DNA from: JAUSEW01 sp964414015
Lineage (GTDB): Bacteria > Patescibacteriota > Microgenomatia > Levybacterales > UBA12049
Direction of reading: 5' to 3'
DNA length: 29,476 nt
Assembly: GCA_964414015.1 (NCBI GenBank)
Contig: CAYPUE010000005.1
Span: forward strand, 1-29,476
The stretch's first letter is position 1. Every line of letters begins with the position of its first letter. The notes beneath the pieces are model-generated. The model searched no databases. It was not told the DNA's origin and worked only from the letters and a program-made list of their open reading frames with translations. The position numbers and the translations under genes are program-made. Positions 24,351-29,476 of this stretch are shown in pieces.

Positions 24351-25390
24351 TACTTACTCTCCCGTGTTGGAACTTCTGCTTTCGTTTCTTTTTCTGCAAT
24401 TATTGTTTTATCCTCTTCTATTTCAAGTTTATATCCTGTTAATTTCGAAGCAAGACGTACATTTTGTCCGTCTTTGCCAATTGCCAAAGCCAGTTCTGCT
24501 ACGGGTATAAATACATGAGCTTCTTTTTCCCCGCCTGCATCGCTTTGCGAAGCATTGCGGGCAGGTTTCTCGTCAATTTCTACTCTAATATTTTTCGCCG
24601 GAGACATTGCCTGAACAATATAATCTTTTGGAGTTTCATGCCATTGGATAATATCTATTTTCTCTATGCCGTTAAACTCCGCAATTATCGCCTGAACCCG
24701 CACTCCTTTTTGCCCGACACAGCTTCCAACCGGATCTATACCCGATTGACTGGAATAAACAGCGACTTTACTGCGTGCCCCCGGTTCTCTGGCAATATCT
24801 TTGATAATTACACTTCCTTTGGCAACTTCCGGAACTTCTCTTTTAAATAATCCTTCTATCAGCCCATTGTTGGTTCTTGAAACAATTATTTCATCCCCCT
24901 TAAGCCCGGCTGTAATTTCTACGATGTAAACCGTTAATCTTTGATTTAGATGGTATTTTTCATTTGGTATCTGTTCTGAAGAGGGCATAAGCGCTTCTGT
25001 TTTACCGATATCGACAATGATATTGGGTCCTGCGAAACGCAAAACCATACCATTTATAATGGTGCCAATTCTTAATTTGTAATCTGCTAGGATAGCTTCT
25101 TTTTCTTTCTCTCGGATTTTCTGGAGTATCACCTGTCTGGCGGTTTGAGCTGCAATTCTTCCAAATCCCGGAGGAGTGACATCTTTATCCTTATGCAATA
25201 TTTTAGCTTCGCCTGTATTCTTATCCAAAAGTGCCGAATATTCTGTAATTTCTACGTCAGGATGGTCTTTTTTGTAGGCTGCCAAAATGGCATTCTTGAC
25301 AGTCTCCAAAACCACGGAAACATCTACTCCCCGCTCATTGGCTACTTGATTTAAAGCTAATGCGAATTCGCTTCTTTGAATTGCCGCCAT
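24350..25390 (-). CDS. nusA: Transcription termination/antitermination factor NusA
   Basis: 346 residues. The N-terminal RNA-polymerase-binding domain (about 1-125) is followed by S1 (about 130-195, GTIINGMVLRFAGPNIIVDIG near its start) and two KH domains: VGSCVGQKGVRVQAIIAEF (KH1) and ELALAIGKDGQNVRLASKLTG (KH2). There is no C-terminal acidic repeat region, as in Firmicutes and CPR. NusA binds RNA polymerase and modulates pausing and termination. First gene of a nusA-infB-DHH operon; ATG fixed by a promoter 9 nt upstream. Confidence 0.95.
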   Translation of the reverse strand: MAAIQRSEFALALNQVANERGVDVSVVLETVKNAILAAYKKDHPDVEITEYSALLDKNTGEAKILHKDKDVTPPGFGRIAAQTARQVILQKIREKEKEAILADYKLRIGTIINGMVLRFAGPNIIVDIGKTEALMPSSEQIPNEKYHLNQRLTVYIVEITAGLKGDEIIVSRTNNGLIEGLFKREVPEVAKGSVIIKDIAREPGARSKVAVYSSQSGIDPVGSCVGQKGVRVQAIIAEFNGIEKIDIIQWHETPKDYIVQAMSPAKNIRVEIDEKPARNASQSDAGGEKEAHVFIPVAELALAIGKDGQNVRLASKLTGYKLEIEEDKTIIAEKETKAEVPTRESK

Positions 25391-25399
25391 AGTTTTGTA

Positions 25400-25408
25400 A
25401 GTATACCA
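25400..25408 (-). promoter_or_regulatory. Extended -10 promoter of the nusA operon
   Basis: TGG-TATACT on the minus strand, 9 nt before the nusA ATG; TTGAAG about 17 nt further upstream could serve as a weak -35. Confidence 0.6.
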
Positions 25409-25449
25409 AATTCCGCCTTCCCCTTCAACAACCTAAACTTTTCTGTGCG

Positions 25450-25500
25450 GCAACCCTGTATGCTCAACCCGCGGGGTCGAAGATTAGGGTCGAAGATTAC
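25450..25500. repeat. GC-rich palindromic repeat with tandem arm, copy 3
   Basis: Core CAACCCGCGGGGTCG, followed by two tandem copies of GGGTCGAAGATTA (13 bp), and preceded by a partial arm CAACCCTG. It lies between the nusA promoter and the 3' end of the AAA+ gene. Confidence 0.7.
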
Positions 25501-25506
25501 AAGGTT

Positions 25507-27969
25507 TTAGGAGACCGAGGTGATTATACTATTATCTTCATCTACTGACAAAGCAACGCTATTTCCCCTTTTTATCTCATCTTTTAATATTTTTTGAGCG
25601 ATTAAATCCTCTATATTGTCTTGAATAAAACGGCGGATTGGTCTGGCTCCGAATTGCTCGTTAGATCCTTCTTTGACTATTTTCTCGATCACTTTTCCGT
25701 CAAAATTAACCGTAATGTCCTTCTTTAACAAACTTACCGAAAAACTTTTCAGTAAATTTTTCGTGATTTGAATTATTTCTTCCTGGCCTAATGGCTTAAA
25801 AATGATAACGGCATCAAATCTATTCAGAAGCTCTGGTTTGAAAACCCCTTTTTTCTGAAGATAATCTAGAAGTGTAGTTTGAAAATTCTTGTCCAGAATT
25901 TCTTTTTTATTAACTTCTTCGCGGATTAGTTCGGATGCGGCATTGGATGTAGCAATAATAATAGTATTGATAAACGAAACGGTTCTGCCTTTATTATCAG
26001 TTAATCTCCCATCATCTAAAACCTGCAGAAATAAATCCAGTATTTTGGGATTCGCTTTCTCAAATTCATCCAATAAAACTAAAGAGAACGGATGCTCAAA
26101 AACCTTGTCCGTAAGCCCTTCTTCATCATCCAATCCTCCTAAAAGTCTTTTTACTCCTTCATCCGTTGAATATTCGCTCATGTCAAACCTTAACATTTTC
26201 TCTTCTTCTCCGAAATAAATATCTGCCAGGGCTTTGGCAGTTTCGGTTTTCCCAACTCCTGTTGGACCAAGAAACAGAAAAGAAATTGGTTTTTCTTGCA
26301 CGTTGATCCCTGTTCTCAATCTTCTTATACTTTCCGATATCGCTGACACTGCTTCTTTTTGGTCAATAATTCTTTTGTGAATTTCTTCTTCAAGATTTAA
26401 GAGAAGTTTTTTTTCTAATTGGGTTGGGGCTCCGACTGCAATTTTCGTTTTGCCTGAAACTTTATCAATAACATCTTGTTCTTCAATAACTTTCCTACCG
26501 GTTAGAGAAACAGAATTAGCAACATCTTCCAGAAGTCCGGCGCCGGAACCCGGCATTATTTTGCCTTGCAAATAACGGTTTGCTAAATCAAAGGCCGCAA
26601 CAACAGCTCTGTATGAAAAAGTGATGTTGTGATTATTCTCAATTGACGCGGCTTTTTCAAAAAGCATTTGCAAGGCAATATTTTTATCCGGCTCATCGAA
26701 TTTTATAACTTCGAAAACATCCAAAAGAGTATGCATCGGCTCAACAAATTTCTTGTAAGATCCAGGGGAAACAGTGGCAATTACTCGAATTTTTCCTTTC
26801 TCAAGATATGGAATTAATGCTCCGGAAAGGTCAAGATGGAAAGAAGATGAACCTAAAATATTTTGAAACTGCGGAATAAAAATTATTACATTCCCCGCAT
26901 GGGATATTTCCTGAATAATGTCTTCCAATCTTTGCTCTAATTCGCCTTGATTTTCTGCTCCTGCCAAAAGCGCGTCTACCAAAAGACGAAAAACTCTTTG
27001 ATGATAAAGATTTCCTTTTAAATTTCCAATGAAGCTTTCAAATGCTAGGCTTTCCATAAGTGTTGTTTTCCCGCTTCCCGGTTCTCCCACAAGAATAACG
27101 CTTTTGTTCTCTTGCAAAGCCTCTAGGACTTCTTTATACTCTTCCTTTCTTCCCAAAAGCAAAGGGTTCTTGCGCAAAACATCACTTGTCAAATCAACCG
27201 TATATTTTTTGGTTTCAATCGTCCAACCCGTAACCATTCCCTCCCCAATTCCTTCTCCCCAAAAATTCACTCTAAAAGGCTTATTTGAACGGTCCGGAAA
27301 AGCTGATTTTGTCCAAGACAAAATACTACTTACATCTTCTTTCTTAAGTTGTTTCTGAAATAATAATTTCGTTTGGTCCTCGGTTAACGCAAGATAGGAA
27401 GCAAAAAAATCCAAAGGAGTAATGTTACCATTTATATTCCTAAGCACATTTTCTTTGGGAATTTCGATAAGAACTATTTCTTTTCTAGCTATCTCTGCTT
27501 TTTGTAAAAAAAACTGCACATCTTTTCTTCCGAGAAAATCTTTAATTAATTCTGTTGTGGATTTTTTGGATTTCGCAAAGTCAAAGGGAGGATGCTTCTT
27601 GAAAATGAGAAAAACAACAATAATAAAAACTATTGAAAGAAAAAATAAAGGAAGCCTATTTAGAAAAAAGAAACTTATAATCGGCCAAGATATAAATCCT
27701 ATAACAAAACATGCCTCAAGCAAAATAAGCGCAATAAGAAGAATAACGTCAGCTAAAATTACAAAAGTTTTGACAAATATTCCCATACCGATAGAAAAAC
27801 CCACCAACCCTTTTCTGTATTCATTTTTCCACGGCTTGAAATAAGTCTTGACAAGAACTGGAAGAGAAAAAAGAGACATGAAAGAGGAATTAACCGAAGC
27901 GAAAAAAGCAATTAGTCCTTTTGGCGCTTCCAAAAACCAAAACCTCAAAAAATCAATAAAGATCCGCAT
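25507..27969 (-). CDS. Membrane-anchored ClpB/ClpC-like AAA+ protein with degenerate D1
   Basis: 820 residues. About three to four membrane helices lie within residues 52-124; a soluble region (about 135-255) follows, then two AAA+ modules. D1 has Walker A GEPGSGKT (295-302), but Walker B reads IIFIPQF (the usual DE is P366-Q367), the arginine-finger segment ERRF is LLDVF, and the pore loop KYRGEFE is ENQGELE. No middle (M) domain is present. D2 keeps Walker A GPTGVGKT (568-575), Walker B LLDEF (632-636), sensor-1 TSN, the arginine finger in LLNRFD and sensor-2 GARPIRR, but lacks the GYVG pore loop and any (I/L/V)GF ClpP-docking loop. It is likely an active-D2 ATPase at the membrane, not a classical unfoldase. 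Role unknown. Confidence 0.85.
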   Translation of the reverse strand: MRIFIDFLRFWFLEAPKGLIAFFASVNSSFMSLFSLPVLVKTYFKPWKNEYRKGLVGFSIGMGIFVKTFVILADVILLIALILLEACFVIGFISWPIISFFFLNRLPLFFLSIVFIIVVFLIFKKHPPFDFAKSKKSTTELIKDFLGRKDVQFFLQKAEIARKEIVLIEIPKENVLRNINGNITPLDFFASYLALTEDQTKLLFQKQLKKEDVSSILSWTKSAFPDRSNKPFRVNFWGEGIGEGMVTGWTIETKKYTVDLTSDVLRKNPLLLGRKEEYKEVLEALQENKSVILVGEPGSGKTTLMESLAFESFIGNLKGNLYHQRVFRLLVDALLAGAENQGELEQRLEDIIQEISHAGNVIIFIPQFQNILGSSSFHLDLSGALIPYLEKGKIRVIATVSPGSYKKFVEPMHTLLDVFEVIKFDEPDKNIALQMLFEKAASIENNHNITFSYRAVVAAFDLANRYLQGKIMPGSGAGLLEDVANSVSLTGRKVIEEQDVIDKVSGKTKIAVGAPTQLEKKLLLNLEEEIHKRIIDQKEAVSAISESIRRLRTGINVQEKPISFLFLGPTGVGKTETAKALADIYFGEEEKMLRFDMSEYSTDEGVKRLLGGLDDEEGLTDKVFEHPFSLVLLDEFEKANPKILDLFLQVLDDGRLTDNKGRTVSFINTIIIATSNAASELIREEVNKKEILDKNFQTTLLDYLQKKGVFKPELLNRFDAVIIFKPLGQEEIIQITKNLLKSFSVSLLKKDITVNFDGKVIEKIVKEGSNEQFGARPIRRFIQDNIEDLIAQKILKDEIKRGNSVALSVDEDNSIITSVS

Positions 27970-27975
27970 ATTTTT

Positions 27976-28004
27976 AGTATATGGGGTTTATTGTTAAATT
28001 ACAA
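27976..28004 (-). promoter_or_regulatory. Promoter of the AAA+ gene
   Basis: Minus strand: TTGTAA (27999-28004), 17-nt spacer, TATACT (27976-27981), 6 nt to the ATG. Leaderless layout. Confidence 0.6.
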
Positions 28005-28052
28005 ATAAAAATTTAGGGATTAAACTAGAACCAGCCGTGCTTCTCCTTTGCT

Positions 28053-28310
28053 TTATCCGTAAATTGCATGCGTGCCGACCGAATGAAACCAAACAGTGTC
28101 TTTTCCGACAAATTCAAAAATTATTCTGTAGTGATAATCTATGGAAAATGAGCAATAATCTTTAAGTCTTCCCGAAAGTCTGTGTGTTTTAAGTCCGGGA
28201 TCAAATGGATTTGCGCGGAAGATCTTTTCTCTTTTTTCTGCAACAGTTTTAACTTTTTTGGGCAAACGTTTATACTCTTTAGCGAATTTGCTTGAGTAAT
28301 AAATTTTCAT
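28053..28310 (-). CDS. RelE/YafQ-like mRNA interferase toxin
   Basis: 85 residues with the RelE/ParE superfamily pattern: N-terminal YSSKFAKEYKRLPKKVK, then THRLSGRLKDYCSFSIDYHYRIIFEF (42-67) and a C-terminal FHSVGTHAIYG with H81. His residues at these places fit the YafQ/RelE group, which cleaves mRNA on the ribosome, rather than the gyrase-poisoning ParE group; this is inference. It starts 3 nt after the antitoxin stop, so translation is coupled, and no promoter of its own is seen. Confidence 0.85.
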   Translation of the reverse strand: MKIYYSSKFAKEYKRLPKKVKTVAEKREKIFRANPFDPGLKTHRLSGRLKDYCSFSIDYHYRIIFEFVGKDTVWFHSVGTHAIYG

Positions 28311-28313
28311 TAG

Positions 28314-28529
28314 TTACCGAAGGTCTGAAAGGGATTTCAACAGAGTTCCTTTTCCCGCTTTTAATTCTTTTCTGCTCTCTTCAAGCTCTCCTGACAATCT
28401 TCCTTTTAACCAAAGTCTTAAGAGATTTCGGAAAAATTCACTTTTGCTGCCATAATGCCCCTTACTTACTTCTTTTTCCACAACATAGTTGAGCTGAACA
28501 GGTAAAGAAATATTTACAATCGCTCTCAT
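28314..28529 (-). CDS. Ribbon-helix-helix antitoxin
   Basis: 71 residues from ATG 28527-28529. The N-terminal RAIVNISLPVQL gives the DNA-binding beta strand of the MetJ/Arc/CopG fold, followed by two helices with GSKSEFFRNLLR. The charged C-terminal half (LSGELEESRKELKAGKG) is the likely toxin-binding part. The TTG at 28536-28538 is rejected as start because it lies directly behind the -10 box at the predicted transcript start. It should neutralise the toxin and, with it, repress its own promoter. Confidence 0.8.
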   Translation of the reverse strand: MRAIVNISLPVQLNYVVEKEVSKGHYGSKSEFFRNLLRLWLKGRLSGELEESRKELKAGKGTLLKSLSDLR

Positions 28530-28532
28530 ATG

Positions 28533-28567
28533 TAACAAATTGTATTACAAATTTACTTGTTTGTCAA
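28533..28567 (-). promoter_or_regulatory. Toxin-antitoxin promoter with direct-repeat operator
   Basis: Minus strand: TTGACA (28562-28567), 17-nt spacer, TACAAT (28539-28544), 9 nt to ATG. On the plus strand TAACAAATT (28533-28541) and TTACAAATT (28545-28553) repeat at a 12-bp step across the -10 box. Such spacing is typical of half-sites for ribbon-helix-helix dimers, so they are a candidate autoregulatory operator. Confidence 0.7.
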
Positions 28568-28582
28568 TAATTAACTTGTGCG

Positions 28583-28695
28583 CGCCAACCCCAGGGGTTG
28601 GAAGCTAAGGGTTGGAAGCTACGCTCTTGCGATATAAACCGATGTTCAACCCGCGGGGTCGAAAGCCATGCTCAACCCGCGGGGTCGAAAGCCAC
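28583..28695. repeat. Cluster of GC-rich palindromic repeats, copies 4-6
   Basis: Three cores in about 113 bp: CAACCCCAGGGGTTG (a perfect palindrome around one base), followed by a tandem GGGTTGGAAGCTA arm, then two tandem copies (26-bp period) of CAACCCGCGGGGTCG with arm GAAAGCCA. It lies between the toxin-antitoxin promoter and the 3' end of the orphan gene. Confidence 0.75.
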
Positions 28696-28735
28696 AAATA
28701 AAAAAGCCAATATATAAACCCAAGAAGCTTGAAGG

Positions 28736-29374
28736 TTATAATTTGGGAGGAAGCTGACTAATGAAGGAGGATAAGGAATTTGCCATACGAATTTGCTTTT
28801 GAGCAGCTTCGACATTAACCTTATGAGGAGATTCTGCTTTTTTGATACTGTCCTCAATCGCTTTATTGACCCTAGGTATATCGTCGTCCGCGAGAAGAGA
28901 ATGATTACAAGTAATGATCTCTTTTGTGCCTGTACTTTTAGAAATAATGACTAATCTATCAAACTGATCTGGTGACTTGGATATTCCAGTTCCTTTTTCT
29001 AATTTAGAAACCTGCAAATCAATTGCAGGAACTTTTGCTGGATCTAAAATGCCATATATTCCTCTATTATAATATTCATTAATTCCTCTTAACCCATTAG
29101 CAGTCACCACTACAAATATTTTCTTTGCTGAATCGAAATCAATAGCCGGTTGTTCAAAATATTGTCTAAGAATTAAAGCCCGAGTATCTTCTTCTGGAGT
29201 TTTTGTTCCAATCTTCAGAAAATAATCTCCTTGGGTTTCTTTACTTGATTCCATTGCATCCATTAAAGAAGACCATGCGGCTGTTGCTTCTTTTGCTTTT
29301 GCATCAGCTTGTTCTTTGGTTACTCTTCCGGGTTCCTTGACTACATTAGGACCCCCTGCAGTTTCACCGTCCAT
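28736..29374 (-). CDS. Hypothetical protein
   Basis: 212 residues; I do not recognise a family. There is no signal peptide or membrane helix. The first 60 residues are helical and Ala/Lys/Glu-rich (EQADAKAKEATAAW). The middle (about 85-165) is an alpha/beta region with strands KIFVVVTANG and DRLVIISKSTG followed by TKEIITCNHSLL. The C-terminal 50 residues are again helical. The two hydrophobic strands suggest a small alpha/beta domain, perhaps like the regulator-type domains found in CPR proteins, but this is not firm. It has its own consensus promoter 6 nt before the ATG and stands alone behind a repeat cluster. Confidence 0.7.
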   Translation of the reverse strand: MDGETAGGPNVVKEPGRVTKEQADAKAKEATAAWSSLMDAMESSKETQGDYFLKIGTKTPEEDTRALILRQYFEQPAIDFDSAKKIFVVVTANGLRGINEYYNRGIYGILDPAKVPAIDLQVSKLEKGTGISKSPDQFDRLVIISKSTGTKEIITCNHSLLADDDIPRVNKAIEDSIKKAESPHKVNVEAAQKQIRMANSLSSFISQLPPKL

Positions 29375-29380
29375 ATCTTA

Positions 29381-29409
29381 TTATTAGCTGAAAAGTATAG
29401 CGTTGTCAA
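29381..29409 (-). promoter_or_regulatory. Promoter of the orphan gene
   Basis: Minus strand: TTGACA (29404-29409), 17-nt spacer, TAATAA (29381-29386), 6 nt to ATG. Consensus -35, moderate -10, leaderless layout. Confidence 0.65.
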
Positions 29410-29476
29410 TGGTTTCCTAATCAGCGTGGTGCAAAACTCGTTGTAGATTGATTTGACAATCAAAAAGGCAGCTGAC

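Noticed and set aside
27422..27844. 140-codon + strand open frame opposite the AAA+ gene
   Set aside because: Antisense of the membrane-helix coding region; its hydrophobic and basic composition follows from that.
28583..28695. CRISPR array or tRNA in the GC-rich cluster
   Set aside because: Units are contiguous or nearly so, with no unique 25-40 nt spacers; no cloverleaf or T-loop can be drawn, and no cas gene is nearby.
29453..29476. + strand TTGACA at the right edge as promoter of a divergent gene
   Set aside because: The -10 position falls beyond the window, so it cannot be judged.

Overview
The window looks like a chromosomal piece of an AT-rich Candidate Phyla Radiation (Patescibacteria) bacterium, probably of the Microgenomates group. 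Pointers are an alanyl-tRNA synthetase without its C-terminal C-Ala domain, an archaeal/CPR-type AMP (nucleoside) phosphorylase, a very short IF-2, a PilM-like/baseplate-J-like membrane protein next to a sortase, and few Shine-Dalgarno sequences. This placement is inference; no rRNA, tRNA or CRISPR array is visible. TGA acts as a stop (end of the phosphorylase gene and of rpsO), so the code is the standard one. No stretch over about 300 bases lacks a gene.

Region 1 (1-2700, mostly - strand, accessory): a broken zinc-ribbon transposase remnant at the left edge, a GNAT acetyltransferase, a HAD phosphatase/mutase-like hydrolase, and a TPR protein split by one in-frame TGA. GC-rich palindromic repeats sit between the first genes.

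Region 2 (2730-10034, + strand): one operon-like run of alaS, PilM/baseplate-J-like fusion, sortase, AMP-phosphorylase-like gene and mltG, started by an extended -10 promoter just upstream of alaS. It links tRNA charging, nucleotide salvage and envelope building. Two small membrane proteins (YtxH-like and DUF948-like) converge on it from the other strand, behind a promoter with a striking palindrome.

Region 3 (10817-13535, - strand): a compact restriction-modification operon with a PD-(D/E)XK endonuclease, an alpha-class (D12) adenine methyltransferase and a beta-class DNA methyltransferase, with 2-nt gaps.

Region 4 (13674-25390, - strand): core housekeeping genes. ftsK with a RodZ-like HTH membrane protein; rpsO-pnp-rnj (ribosomal protein S15 and two RNA-decay nucleases); a solitary SAM-methyltransferase-like gene; and nusA-infB followed by a DHH-family protein that has lost its metal-binding motifs. 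Two copies of an AT-rich repeat lie in front of rpsO and infB.

Region 5 (25507-29476, - strand): a membrane-anchored ClpB/ClpC-like AAA+ protein whose first ATPase ring is degenerate and whose two pore loops are missing, a RelE/RHH toxin-antitoxin pair, a cluster of GC-rich repeats, and an orphan protein.

The most interesting points are the divergent membrane AAA+ protein, the PilM/baseplate-J/sortase unit, the degenerate DHH protein in the nusA-infB operon, and a consistent leaderless promoter layout (-10 box 6-10 nt from the start codon) before about ten genes. That layout also corrects the start codons of two genes.
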